64,000 bases of DNA from Gordonia insulae (GCF_003855095.1 NZ_CP033972.1:3286001-3350000); one strand, 5' to 3'. Numbered from the stretch's first letter, positions 25,578 to 34,801 are shown. The notes: a model not told the origin generated them from the sequence alone. Made by a program: numbers and translations.

Positions 25578-26534
25578 TCAGAAGAACGCCGGACGGAACG
25601 TGGTGTTCCACGACTGCTTGAAGTCGTTCTGCCAGTAGTCCCACCAGTGGACGCCGTCCGGGGTCACGTGGGTGGTCAGCTTGACGCCGGGGACCAGGGC
25701 CACGCGCGGGATGTACAGCTGGGTGCTGACCGACGCTGCGGTCTCCAGCGGAACCATCTGCGAGAACTTGACCGGGTCGAAGTTGCCGCTGGTCGGGTTG
25801 ACCGAACTGTCGTACTTGCTGCCCAGGCCGCTGCCGGAGGAGAGGTAGACGTGCTTGCCCGCCAGGTTGTTGGCGCTCAGGAACGGGTCGTTCGCGAACC
25901 ACTCGCCGGCCGGGAAGAAGCCCCACATGTTGGTCGGGTTGCCACCGGTCTGCGCGACGGCGACCTGGATGCCCTGGGTGAAGCCCGGGGCGGTGACGGT
26001 CGGGTAACCGCTGTAGGACGCGACGGCGTCGTAGAAGCCGGGATGGCGCGACGCGAGGTTCAGTGCCGAGGTGCCCGACATCGACAGACCCGCGATGCCG
26101 TTGCGACGGTTGTCACTGTTGTGGCGGGCCTTCATGTACGCGGGCAGTTCGCGGGTCAGGAAGGTCTCCCACTTGTTCACGCCCAGCTTGGGATCGGAGC
26201 GCTCCCAGTCGGTGTAGAAGCTGCCGGCCCCGCCGAACGGGATCGCGACGTTGGTGCCCTTGCCGACCATGTACCGGTCGACGTCGGTGTTGATCAGCCA
26301 GCCGCTGCTGTTGTTCGGTGCACGCAGGCCGTCGAGGACATACAGAGTGGGCTTCGGCCCGCCCCCGCCGCCGTCGATGATGCGAACCGGCACGTTGCGG
26401 TGCATCGCGGCCGAGTACACGTACTCGGTGGTTCCGGCTGCCTGGGCGGTGGGCGCAACCACCAAGGTCACGCCCGACAGGGCCACCAGGGCCACCAGTC
26501 CGGCGACCAAGCGCTTACGGGCGCGAGTCAGCAT
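25578..26534 (-). CDS. Trehalose mycolyltransferase (antigen 85/esterase D family)
   Basis: 318 residues. Signal peptide 1-32 (cleavage after AQA). The nucleophile motif GLSMSG places Ser151; the C-terminal catalytic His is His296 in DGVHWWDYW. LDGLRAPNNSSGW is the family's substrate-binding stretch. Enzymes of this family transfer mycolic acids between trehalose monomycolates and to arabinogalactan outside the membrane, which fixes the host as a mycolic-acid bacterium. AAGGA precedes ATG 26534. Length matches short mycolyltransferases of Gordonia, Rhodococcus and Corynebacterium, without the extra fibronectin-binding region of some mycobacterial copies being evident. Confidence 0.92.
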   Translation of the reverse strand: MLTRARKRLVAGLVALVALSGVTLVVAPTAQAAGTTEYVYSAAMHRNVPVRIIDGGGGGPKPTLYVLDGLRAPNNSSGWLINTDVDRYMVGKGTNVAIPFGGAGSFYTDWERSDPKLGVNKWETFLTRELPAYMKARHNSDNRRNGIAGLSMSGTSALNLASRHPGFYDAVASYSGYPTVTAPGFTQGIQVAVAQTGGNPTNMWGFFPAGEWFANDPFLSANNLAGKHVYLSSGSGLGSKYDSSVNPTSGNFDPVKFSQMVPLETAASVSTQLYIPRVALVPGVKLTTHVTPDGVHWWDYWQNDFKQSWNTTFRPAFF

Positions 26535-26927
26535 TCAGTAATCCTTATCAATCTTGACCACGAGGCGGGCCACAGCAATTCTTCGGGCAACTCTCACGGG
26601 ATTCTATGGCGCGAAGGCCCGGACGATACCCGTCCTGAGGCAGTGTAACGGCTCGATAACACTCCGGCAAAGGCAAGGACGGGCCCCCTGACCGGCGACA
26701 ACGCTCCCAACCCAGCGCGCGGACCACGCGACCTGCATAAACATCCGGTGGATCGCAAGTCCGCGACCGCCCGTTAATGGGACGGACGTCCAACGCTATC
26801 GGGCCGTTATCGGATTGCTCGATCAACGGTGATCATTTCCTGAGGCCCTCGGGCACCCGGTCGCACACGTCCATCCGAACAGACGACGGAGACGCCTCCG
26901 AACGTTGCGCGACCCTAGACTCACGAT
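26535..26927. other. Intergenic region between divergent mycolyltransferase and pnuC genes
   Basis: 393 bp, less GC-rich than the genes. It must hold the mycolyltransferase promoter and leader (AAGGATTACTGA before its ATG) and the pnuC promoter (26916-26921). Short open frames here have poor codon bias. No strong palindrome or RNA element seen. Confidence 0.6.
26916..26921 (+). promoter_or_regulatory. -10 box of the pnuC-nadR-MoxR operon (leaderless)
   Basis: TAGACT, 6 nt before GTG 26928. Probably the single promoter of the seven-gene block. Confidence 0.55.
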
Positions 26928-27542
26928 GTGCTGAGTTGGCTGACCGGACATTGGTCCGAGGTCCTCGGATTCGTCACCGGGGCCGGATGCGTGATTCTCG
27001 CGGCACGCCGCAACATCCTGACCTTTCCGCTCGGCATCGCCAACAACCTCGTGTTCATCGTGCTGTTCAGCGCGAATGGTCTGTACGCCAACGTGGGTCT
27101 GCAGGCGCTCTTCCTCGTCCTCGGGATTCACGGGTGGTCGAACTGGCACCGGTCGCGCACCCGACCGGCCTTCGCATCGCACACACCGCGTTCCGCGATC
27201 GGCGTGCTCGTCATCGCGGCAGTCGCCATGACCGGTCTGCTCTACCTCGTGCTCCGGGTCCGGGGAGAGTCGACCCTGCCCATCGCCGACGCCGCCACGA
27301 CAGCGGTGAGCCTGACGGCCCAGTACATGCTGAACCGGCGCTGGTTGGAGAACTGGCTGGTATGGATCGCCGTCGACGTCGCCTACGTGGTGCTCTTCTG
27401 GTCCACCGGTCTACCGATCACTGCGCTGCTCTATCTCCTCTTCATCGGACTGTGCATCCACGGCTACGTCGGCTGGCGACCGACTCTCCTGACCAGCGCC
27501 CCCACAACCGTCATCGACACACCCGCGGCGCGAGATGCCTGA
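26928..27542 (+). CDS. pnuC: Nicotinamide riboside/mononucleotide transporter PnuC family
   Basis: 204 residues with seven hydrophobic segments. Typical PnuC features are NILTFPLGIANNL near the N-terminus, LGIHGWSNWH after helix 3 and a final CIHGYVGW. PnuC proteins take up nicotinamide riboside (or related vitamins such as thiamine) by facilitated diffusion, trapped by phosphorylation inside. The next gene, nadR, overlaps by 8 nt and supplies exactly that kinase, so nicotinamide riboside is the likely substrate. Leaderless GTG start. First gene of a seven-gene operon that continues into MoxR/VWA genes. Confidence 0.88.
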   Translation: MLSWLTGHWSEVLGFVTGAGCVILAARRNILTFPLGIANNLVFIVLFSANGLYANVGLQALFLVLGIHGWSNWHRSRTRPAFASHTPRSAIGVLVIAAVAMTGLLYLVLRVRGESTLPIADAATTAVSLTAQYMLNRRWLENWLVWIAVDVAYVVLFWSTGLPITALLYLLFIGLCIHGYVGWRPTLLTSAPTTVIDTPAARDA

Positions 27543-28632
27543 CCCGACGACGGACTCGCGCGCCGACGTGAGATTCCGCCATGCGCTCGTGCTCGGCAAG
27601 TTCTATCCCCTGCACATCGGCCACGACCATCTGATCCGCTCCGCGATCCGCTCGGCCGACTCGGTGACGGTGCAGGTGATCGGGTCCGTCGTCGAATCCA
27701 TCCCGGTCGCGACCCGCGAGACCTGGGTCCGCGAGGTCCACCCGACGGTGCGCGTGGTGTCGGCGGTCGACGAGACTCCGATCGACTTCGACTCACCCGA
27801 ACTGTGGGACGCACACGTGCGCGTGATCAGCGGCCTGCTCGACGAACCGGTCGACGCGGTGTTCACCGGCGACGGATACGGCGCCGAACTCGCACGTCGA
27901 CTCGACGCCACCTGGGTTCCGGTGGACCGGATGCTCAATCCCGTCTCCGGGACCGCCGTCCGCGACGACCTCGTCGGGCGTTGGCACGACCTGTCGGCCA
28001 CCGTGCGCGGCGATCTGGCACGTCGAATCGTCATCCTCGGCGCCGAGTCGACCGGCACCACCACCCTTGCCCGAGCACTCGCGGACGCGATGTCGACCGC
28101 ATGGGTTCCCGAATACGGACGCGAGTACAGCGTCACCCGGCCCGGCGGGCCGCGGGCACCGTGGCGCTCGGACGAGTTCGATCTGATCGTCGAACGACAA
28201 CTGCGAGCCGAACGGGCGGCTGCGCGCCGGTCGCCGACACCGGTCGTGATCTGCGATACCGACGTACTCGCCACCGGTGTGTGGCACGAGCGGTACCTGG
28301 GCTTCACCTCGCCGAGCGTGACCGCGGCAGCGGCCGATCACCGCCCCCTGCACTACATCCTCACCGGCGATGAGATCCCGTTCGTCGACGACGGCACCCG
28401 AGACGGCGAACTGTTGCGCCACAGCATGCAACGACGCTTCCGTCAGGTACTCGGCGCGCAGACGACGCCGTGGATCGAGGTGACCGGGTCGGTGACACAA
28501 CGTCTCGCGGCCCTCACCCCGGTCATCGACGCAGCGCTCCGGGAGGCGCTGACCTTCAGCGAACCGCTGGAGAAACAGATCGCCGGCCGACTCCACTTCA
28601 CAGACGGGGGAATCATCGATGACGCAAGGTGA
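27535..28632 (+). CDS. nadR: NadR-type NMN adenylyltransferase/ribosylnicotinamide kinase-like protein
   Basis: 365 residues with two domains. Residues 15-150 are a nucleotidyltransferase: GKFYPLHIGHDHLI (HIGH, His27-His30) and PVSGTAVR (the ISGTxxR-type motif). Residues 165-340 match the ribosylnicotinamide kinase domain: the P-loop reads GAESTGTTTL (from residue 169), with Thr where the Walker A lysine should be, then EYGREY and CDTDVLAT. The adenylyltransferase should make NAD from NMN; kinase activity is less certain because of the P-loop change. It lacks the DNA-binding domain of enterobacterial NadR. It overlaps pnuC by 8 nt and the AAA+ gene by 14 nt. Confidence 0.88.
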   Translation: MPDPTTDSRADVRFRHALVLGKFYPLHIGHDHLIRSAIRSADSVTVQVIGSVVESIPVATRETWVREVHPTVRVVSAVDETPIDFDSPELWDAHVRVISGLLDEPVDAVFTGDGYGAELARRLDATWVPVDRMLNPVSGTAVRDDLVGRWHDLSATVRGDLARRIVILGAESTGTTTLARALADAMSTAWVPEYGREYSVTRPGGPRAPWRSDEFDLIVERQLRAERAAARRSPTPVVICDTDVLATGVWHERYLGFTSPSVTAAAADHRPLHYILTGDEIPFVDDGTRDGELLRHSMQRRFRQVLGAQTTPWIEVTGSVTQRLAALTPVIDAALREALTFSEPLEKQIAGRLHFTDGGIIDDAR

Positions 28633-30202
28633 TCGTTGGCAGGAGATCTCGGCTTCGCCGACCGTGCCCCACCGCGCCACACCGGCGGACGAACTGACCG
28701 CGGCCGATCTCTTCGCCGAACCCGCGGACCAACCGGCGGGACTCGACGAGAAGCTGCGCCGCACGTACTTCTGGCTGGTCAACCGCGCCGTCATCTCCCC
28801 GTACTACGATCTGGAGTTCGACGACGACGCCCCGGTCACCTACCCGATCGGCGATGCCGGCGCCCGACTGTCGCTGCCGACGTCGCAGTCCTATTCTTCG
28901 GCGGTCCTGCTGCCTCTGCTGACATTTGCGGTCGGCGGCAGATGCCTGCTCGTCGGCGGACCGGGGCGCGGCAAGACCACGCTCGCCGTCTTGATGGGGG
29001 TACTCGCCGGCAGCGCACCGGATCTGGTGCGCCGAGGGGTCCAGCAGGGACAACCGCAGCTCACCATCAGCGACCTCGTGGGCCTCCCGCTGCCGCGCGA
29101 CCTGGTGAACGCCACCAGTCTCTCGGAGATCACGATCGCGTGGCGCCAGTGGCTGACCCAGCCGGTGAAGATCGTCGACGAGTACAACCGCATCCCGACC
29201 AAGACCCAGTCGGCACTACTGACCATGGTGGCCGAGGGCTACGTCGAATCGCACGATCAGATGCTGCGCACCGCACCGGAATCCGGCGTCGAGAGCTGGT
29301 TCTTCACCGCGAACGACGATGCCGGCGGCGGCACCTTCGCGGTCATCGCCGCTCTCCGCGACCGGATGGACGTGACCGTCAGCGCACCCGGTTTCAACAA
29401 CCGCTTCTTCGCCGAGCTCATCACCCGCGTCGAGGCGGACGAGGCCCCCGAGACCCACGTACCGTCGGCGCTGGTGTTCAGCCCCGGCGAGCAGGAGCGC
29501 CTCCGAGCAGCGATACTCGCCATCCCGCTACCGGACGACGTCCGACGACGCCTCGAATTCTTCATCGGGCATTTCGAATTCGTGCAGCACGGGGGCCGCC
29601 GCTTCGAATACCGCACCAAGGACACCGTCACCACCGGCGGGGGCAGCGTCGCCGAGATCATCGATGCCAACACGGGCGCGGATGTGGAGAGCGACATCGG
29701 CAGCCAGACGCTCAACGGGGTGTCGGTCCGCTCGCTGAAATCGTTGATCACCTTCGCCAAGGCGATGGCCTACTTCCGGGGCGGCGCGGCGGTCGAACTC
29801 GCCGACGTCACCGCGATCCTGCCATTCGTCCTGCGCGGCAAGCTGTCACCCAACCATCGGCACCCACGATTCGACCGGGCAGAGGACACCGAGCTGACGA
29901 CCGATCAGCTCAGTTGGCTGTCCGACCTGTTCGCCGAATCCAACCGCGAATACGCCGTCCTGGGGCTGGACGAGAACGACGCCGTCGGCGAGTTGATGAC
30001 CGAGTTCGGCGCGGGCCTCGACGGCCTGGGCGCCCTCGACGTCACCCGGCGGATCACCCGGGTGCAGATCGAGATCGACCGGATCTCGGCCACCGGGAAG
30101 GCCTACGGTCGCAACTTCGACGATCTGCTCGCGTTGAAGTACCTCCATCAGCGCTACTCCAACTACCTGCACTGGCTGTCCGACACCGGAACATCGACAT
30201 GA
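28619..30202 (+). CDS. MoxR-type AAA+ ATPase
   Basis: 527 residues. AAA+ core: Walker A GGPGRGKT (113-120), a Walker B-like VKIVDEYNR, sensor-1-like WFFTAND, and ALRDRMD/NNRFF arginine segments. Then a helical region and a long C-terminal extension (about 350-527) rich in charged residues. MoxR ATPases act as chaperones that load metal or remodel partner proteins, usually together with a von Willebrand A protein; such a protein is two genes downstream. It starts 14 nt inside nadR and ends in an ATGA overlap with the next gene. Substrate unknown. Confidence 0.88.
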   Translation: MTQGDRWQEISASPTVPHRATPADELTAADLFAEPADQPAGLDEKLRRTYFWLVNRAVISPYYDLEFDDDAPVTYPIGDAGARLSLPTSQSYSSAVLLPLLTFAVGGRCLLVGGPGRGKTTLAVLMGVLAGSAPDLVRRGVQQGQPQLTISDLVGLPLPRDLVNATSLSEITIAWRQWLTQPVKIVDEYNRIPTKTQSALLTMVAEGYVESHDQMLRTAPESGVESWFFTANDDAGGGTFAVIAALRDRMDVTVSAPGFNNRFFAELITRVEADEAPETHVPSALVFSPGEQERLRAAILAIPLPDDVRRRLEFFIGHFEFVQHGGRRFEYRTKDTVTTGGGSVAEIIDANTGADVESDIGSQTLNGVSVRSLKSLITFAKAMAYFRGGAAVELADVTAILPFVLRGKLSPNHRHPRFDRAEDTELTTDQLSWLSDLFAESNREYAVLGLDENDAVGELMTEFGAGLDGLGALDVTRRITRVQIEIDRISATGKAYGRNFDDLLALKYLHQRYSNYLHWLSDTGTST

Positions 30203-30876
30203 GCCGCAGGACACGTTTCCCCGTCGACGAGGTCACCGCCTTTCCCGAACCCGATCCCCGAATCCTGCCCGGTTCTGCCGACTTCGAGATCTCTGTCCGC
30301 AACGTCGGGGCCTGGGGCGCCGACGTCCCGCGCTACCGCGCGGCGGTCGCCGCCGGTCTCGGAGCCGCCACCACACGCCGGATTCCGGTCACCCTCGCCG
30401 ACGTCGCCACCGTTGCCGCCTGGCGCGCCGGAGTACCTCAGATCCGGTCCGATGCGCTCGCGCGGATCATCCGGTCCGTCGAGATGAATGCGCACAGCTC
30501 GCTGATCTTCGCGGCGACACTGGGTTTCGCCCCGGAAATGATGTCCGCCTTCCTGTCCGCCCAACGCGTCGACCCGTTCGGCTGGCCACAGCCACTACCA
30601 GTGCTGGCCGCGTTCGGCGGCTACCGCGGGATCGGCGGGCGATTCCGCACCGCTCCCGTCGGCATCTCCGCCGAGGCCGGTTCGGCATCGTGGTACGTCG
30701 CCGGCGACGGCGAGTGCTGGCGCGTGCAGGCCGACATCTTCGGAGCCGCCCTGACCCCATGCGAGCGCCCGGCAGACCAGGAATGGTCCTCGCGTATCCC
30801 CCTGTCGGGCAACGCTGTTGCGACCGTCTTCCCGACCTCGTACCTCGTGTGGGTGTTGCCGAGGTCCGCACCGTGA
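30199..30876 (+). CDS. Unknown protein of the MoxR-VWA block
   Basis: 225 residues from ATG 30199, which overlaps the ATPase stop (ATGA); its own stop overlaps the next start (GTGA). No known domain recognised. No signal peptide or membrane helix; Ala/Arg/Pro-rich, with an aromatic-rich C-terminal half (FGGYRGIGGRF, WYVAGDGECW, YLVWVLP). Gene order (AAA+ ATPase, this, HExxH-VWA) and tight coupling suggest it is an adaptor or subunit of the same complex. That is inference. Confidence 0.72.
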   Translation: MSRRTRFPVDEVTAFPEPDPRILPGSADFEISVRNVGAWGADVPRYRAAVAAGLGAATTRRIPVTLADVATVAAWRAGVPQIRSDALARIIRSVEMNAHSSLIFAATLGFAPEMMSAFLSAQRVDPFGWPQPLPVLAAFGGYRGIGGRFRTAPVGISAEAGSASWYVAGDGECWRVQADIFGAALTPCERPADQEWSSRIPLSGNAVATVFPTSYLVWVLPRSAP

Positions 30877-32717
30877 CCACCGCACACGACACACGAGACG
30901 TCGATGTCGATGGCGCGTGGCGAGAAGCCCTGCGTCTCTGGAACATCAGCCTGCACGCGCCGGCCGTCCGGGACGGGGACGGGGCACGCATCGGCAGCTT
31001 CGCGTGGTTCTCGTTTCCACCGGCGGTCCACATCGACCTCACCCGCGCATCCGAGGTCGGCGCCGCCGATCATCTCGAGTCGGTCTTCGCGCACGAGATC
31101 GGGCATCACGTCCTGGCGCCGAGTACACGGATCAACCAGCTCAAGATCACGCACCAGATGGCCCGGAGTCTGACCGCCGGCGGAGTGGCCGCGGCCGATG
31201 TCGGGGATCGCGCACGGCTGCTCGCCAATCTGTGGTGCGACATCGTCATCAACGACCGGGTCGTGGCGATGCAGCGGAGATGCGGGCGGCACGGGATGAT
31301 CGAACTGTGGCGAACACTCACGGCCACAACGCGATCCGGTCCGTCCGGCCCGTCGGCGATGATCGACGTCATGTGGTGGGTGATCCACCGCGGCTACGAA
31401 CTGCTCTGGTCGCTGCCGGCCGGCGAGCTCTGCCCGCCGGCGCCGCCGCCGGTCGAACCGCCACGCGGCGAGACCGATGGGACGTCCGGCGGCGGCCTGC
31501 GGCCGGGATCGCCCGGCAACAGGTCGGCGGCCGACCTGCGTGCCGAGCTCGCACGCATCACCCAGGTGTTCCCGATCGCCGATGCGCAGATGCTCGCCGA
31601 CCTCGCACGGTCCTACGCCACCGATCCGATCGGCGGCGCCCTCCCCTGCTCGATGCTGCTCGCGCCCTACCTGATCGACGAGCGCGATCTCGACCCGGGC
31701 AGATCGTGCGGCGGGGTGTCGATGACCGCGGCCACGGCGGCCGAGCTCGAGGAGGTGCTGGGCGACGCGCGGATGTCCGAGGAACCCTGGCACCCCGGCA
31801 TCGGCCGGGTTCCCTCCGCCGCCGGGCTCACCGGCAGATCGTCGGGCAGGACGGCGACCGGTGCCGGGCAGGGCTACGGGCTGGCCGAGACGCTGGCCCT
31901 CTATGCGGGCTCTCCGCCCGACGCGGTCGTGTCCGCCTGGTATCAGACCCGCGCCCGGGTGGCTGTTCGCCCGCTGCGCCAACGCCTTCGGAAACCCGAG
32001 CAGGTGGACACGATCCCCGGGCCCGACGAACTGTGGGAGATCGGCGACGACCTGACCGACATCGACTGGCCCACGACCCTGGCACGCGGCACCGACGTGA
32101 TCGCCGGTGTCACCACCCGCAGACGGTCCCTGCTCGCCGACGAGCCGGATCGCACCGAGCAACCGGTGGAGCTCGACCTCTACATCGATTCCTCCGGGTC
32201 GATGCCACAGCCGGCCACCGAGTCACCGGCCGTCCTGGCGGGCACGATCGTGGCGCTGTCCGTGCTGTCCGCGGGCGGGCACGTGCGGGTCACCTCGTTC
32301 TCCGGTCGCGCATTGGTCTCCGGCACGCACGGCTACACCCGGAACACGGTGTCGGTGATGGCGGCACTCACCACCTACCACGGGCACGGCACCGTCTTTC
32401 CCCTCGACCTGCTCGCCCGCCGACATCCGCCGCGCGCCGAGAACATTTCCACCACACATCTTCTGGTGCTCTCCGACGACGGTCTCGAATCCATGTTCGG
32501 CCGCGGCCAGGAACAGTACGCCGAGGTGGCGGCCGAGACGAGGACCCGACTGGCAACCGGAACCCTGGTCATCATCGGTGCGGGCCGCTCCGTCGACGAG
32601 AAGGCCGACGCCGCCGGATACCGCGTCGTGCATGTCGATTCGATCGATCAGACCCCCGCGGTGTGCGCCCGCATCGCCGCCGGGATCGCCGGATGGGAGG
32701 CCGACGATGACCGATGA
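30873..32717 (+). CDS. Protein with HExxH metallopeptidase-like motif and VWA domain
   Basis: 614 residues from GTG 30873 (GTGA overlap with the previous stop). Near the N-terminus AHEIGHHV (His74-Glu75-x-x-His78) is a zinc-peptidase-type HExxH. A Pro/Gly-rich linker lies near residues 185-215. The C-terminal 180 residues form a von Willebrand A domain with a complete MIDAS start, DSSGS (Asp439, Ser441, Ser443). VWA proteins are the standard partners of MoxR ATPases. Here one chain seems to join a possible protease to the Mg-dependent adhesion domain. No signal peptide, so it acts in the cytoplasm. Peptidase activity is untested: HExxH alone can occur by chance, but position and context support it. 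Confidence 0.85.
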   Translation: MTTAHDTRDVDVDGAWREALRLWNISLHAPAVRDGDGARIGSFAWFSFPPAVHIDLTRASEVGAADHLESVFAHEIGHHVLAPSTRINQLKITHQMARSLTAGGVAAADVGDRARLLANLWCDIVINDRVVAMQRRCGRHGMIELWRTLTATTRSGPSGPSAMIDVMWWVIHRGYELLWSLPAGELCPPAPPPVEPPRGETDGTSGGGLRPGSPGNRSAADLRAELARITQVFPIADAQMLADLARSYATDPIGGALPCSMLLAPYLIDERDLDPGRSCGGVSMTAATAAELEEVLGDARMSEEPWHPGIGRVPSAAGLTGRSSGRTATGAGQGYGLAETLALYAGSPPDAVVSAWYQTRARVAVRPLRQRLRKPEQVDTIPGPDELWEIGDDLTDIDWPTTLARGTDVIAGVTTRRRSLLADEPDRTEQPVELDLYIDSSGSMPQPATESPAVLAGTIVALSVLSAGGHVRVTSFSGRALVSGTHGYTRNTVSVMAALTTYHGHGTVFPLDLLARRHPPRAENISTTHLLVLSDDGLESMFGRGQEQYAEVAAETRTRLATGTLVIIGAGRSVDEKADAAGYRVVHVDSIDQTPAVCARIAAGIAGWEADDDR

Positions 32718-33378
32718 TCACGCGGCGACGGACCCCGAGAATCTGCTGAGGCTCTGGGCCGAATGCGGCTACGACGCGGAGCAGGTGTGGGCGGAGATCG
32801 GCCGGGGCGACGATCGGGTGCGCGGACCGGAGGTGAATGAGCTGACCGCCCGACTGTCCACCGTCCCCGGGTGGTTCCTCACCGATCCCATCCGGGTCCG
32901 CGCCCTCGCCGGTGACGTCCTGGGCGACGGGGACAACCGACGTGACGTCGGCGAGATCGCCAGGCTCACAGATGAACTGGATGATCCCGCGGCACGCACG
33001 ATGGCCGGTCTCTGCCTCTGGCTGTGGGCCAGCGAGGAGGTCATCGGACCGTACAGTCGCGCACTACGCCGGGACCTCTGCGGCCGCGCACTCGCCGCCT
33101 TCGCGTTCCGGCTGGCCGCGGTCGTACCGGCCCGCGACCTCATCGGGCTGGCGGAGCGGCGCGAGGAGGCGGCCCGCACCTTCTTGCTATGGTCGGGACA
33201 GCGCCCGGGCTCAGAGGACATGGTCACCGCACACTCGCTGCTCGACGCCCGCGATTCGTTGACCCGCAACGCCTATCTGGCCGAAGCGCTCGTCCAGCAG
33301 GAACATCGCCTGGCCGTGGCCCGACGCCTCGCCGAGGCGCGGGCTCGTGAGGCCACCGCCCGTTACGGCGCCGAATGA
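32707..33378 (+). CDS. Unknown helical protein of the MoxR-VWA block
   Basis: 223 residues from ATG 32707, 11 nt inside the VWA gene. Mostly helical, Ala/Arg/Glu/Leu-rich; a long C-terminal helix (about 185-223) may be a coiled coil. No catalytic motif seen. The N-terminus is acidic. The overlap with the VWA gene implies coupled translation and perhaps a shared complex. No named family. Confidence 0.72.
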   Translation: MTDDHAATDPENLLRLWAECGYDAEQVWAEIGRGDDRVRGPEVNELTARLSTVPGWFLTDPIRVRALAGDVLGDGDNRRDVGEIARLTDELDDPAARTMAGLCLWLWASEEVIGPYSRALRRDLCGRALAAFAFRLAAVVPARDLIGLAERREEAARTFLLWSGQRPGSEDMVTAHSLLDARDSLTRNAYLAEALVQQEHRLAVARRLAEARAREATARYGAE

Positions 33379-33394
33379 CCGACGGGCGCAGACC

Positions 33395-34801
33395 ATGAGA
33401 CCGAGACCGGCACCGGAGCCGGCGTCGGGGTCCCAGCCGGACGACGAACGTCCCGACGTACTCGCCATCGCGGAGTACTCGCCCGGGTCGGCGGAGGCAC
33501 TCACCGATGCGCAACGATGGCCGACCCTCGACGACGCGAGCGGTCGGCGTCTGGAGACGATCCGTCGCCACCCGCACGCACCCGCCTGGTCCCACAGTGC
33601 CGGTGACCGGCTCGACGCCGACGCGGTCCGGCGTGTGCAGACCGGCTCGGGCCCACCACGATCCGACTGGCTCACCACACATCTCGACGTCGCCCGCGCG
33701 CTGCCCGCCTATCGCCTCATCCGTGACCGTCTGCGGACACTCGACGACTTCCCCGTCATCGGTCGGGATGATCTGCTGCGTGACGTGTCCGCATTCGTGC
33801 CCTACGACTGCGATCTCGACCAGATGATGCACGGCACCAGTTCCGGATCGACCGGGCACGCGCTGGTCATCCCCGACGACATCGAGGACACCGCTCGGAC
33901 GTTGTGGTTCATGGTCGATCTCGTCCGCCGGCTCGGCGTGGACTGGCGACCCGAACCCGGTCGGATGGCGCTGGCACACGTGGTGCGGCAACGGCAGGCA
34001 TTCACCTACGCCTCGATGATCAGCACCTTCGAGATGGCACCGATGGCCCGCCTGAACCTCGATCCGGCCGCATGGCCGGACCGCGACGCCTTCCTGCTCG
34101 ACATGGCACCGCAGGTGTTCAGCGGGACCCCGGCCGGCCTCGAGGTCCTGCTGGCCCCGCGACTGGTGGCGGGGTTGCGTCCGCTCGCGCTGTTCAGCTC
34201 CGCGACCGAACTCACCGCGGGTCTGCGGGCCGAACTCGAGAATGCCTATCGGGTCCCGGTGATCGACGTCTACTCACTGCACGAGACCCGGCCGATCGGG
34301 GTCAGTACCGACGGCGGACCGTTCGTGATCGTCGACCGGAAGGTGCACGTCGAGATCCTCGTGGACGAGGTCCTCTCGACGACACCGGGCACCTACGGCG
34401 AGATCGTGGTGACCGCGGGCGAGAACCCGCTGCTGCCCCTGGTGCGCTACCGGACCGGCGATCACGGACGGATCGTCGAGGTCGGCGGGCGCCGGGCGAT
34501 CGCCGACCTCGAGGCCCGCGCGGACACCCGGTTCGTCACGTCGACCGGACAGCAGGTGCCGTGCGTGGACCTCACCCAGCAACTGCAGCGGTGCGGTGCC
34601 CGCGGATGGACGGTCCATCAGCGTCGCGACGGCACCGTCGACGTCGTGGTCGTCGGCGCCGAGCGCGCACGGGTGGAGTCGATCCTGCACGCGTTGCTGA
34701 ACCAGCCGGTCACCGTCTCGACGGTCGACTCCGTCCGGGACCTCGGGCCGGGGAAGCCCCGCAGATACCGATGCGACGTCACGTCGGGAACGCACCGCTG
34801 A
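33395..34801 (+). CDS. PaaK-like adenylate-forming (AMP-binding) enzyme
   Basis: 468 residues from ATG 33395. ANL-superfamily signatures: TSSGSTG (phosphate-binding P-loop), YSLHETRPIG, YRTGDHG (the Tyr-x-x-Gly-Asp core), and a C-terminal GPGKPRR carrying the usual catalytic lysine. The closest named relatives are phenylacetate-CoA ligases and coenzyme F390 synthetases, which activate a carboxylate or a phosphate group with ATP. It follows the unknown gene after 16 nt and ends the seven-gene block. Whether it makes a CoA ester or transfers AMP to another target is open. Confidence 0.8.
   Translation: MRPRPAPEPASGSQPDDERPDVLAIAEYSPGSAEALTDAQRWPTLDDASGRRLETIRRHPHAPAWSHSAGDRLDADAVRRVQTGSGPPRSDWLTTHLDVARALPAYRLIRDRLRTLDDFPVIGRDDLLRDVSAFVPYDCDLDQMMHGTSSGSTGHALVIPDDIEDTARTLWFMVDLVRRLGVDWRPEPGRMALAHVVRQRQAFTYASMISTFEMAPMARLNLDPAAWPDRDAFLLDMAPQVFSGTPAGLEVLLAPRLVAGLRPLALFSSATELTAGLRAELENAYRVPVIDVYSLHETRPIGVSTDGGPFVIVDRKVHVEILVDEVLSTTPGTYGEIVVTAGENPLLPLVRYRTGDHGRIVEVGGRRAIADLEARADTRFVTSTGQQVPCVDLTQQLQRCGARGWTVHQRRDGTVDVVVVGAERARVESILHALLNQPVTVSTVDSVRDLGPGKPRRYRCDVTSGTHR

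Noticed and set aside
26548..26826. 92-codon minus-strand frame in the intergenic region before pnuC
   Set aside because: Poor codon bias, no ribosome site, and it covers the mycolyltransferase promoter.
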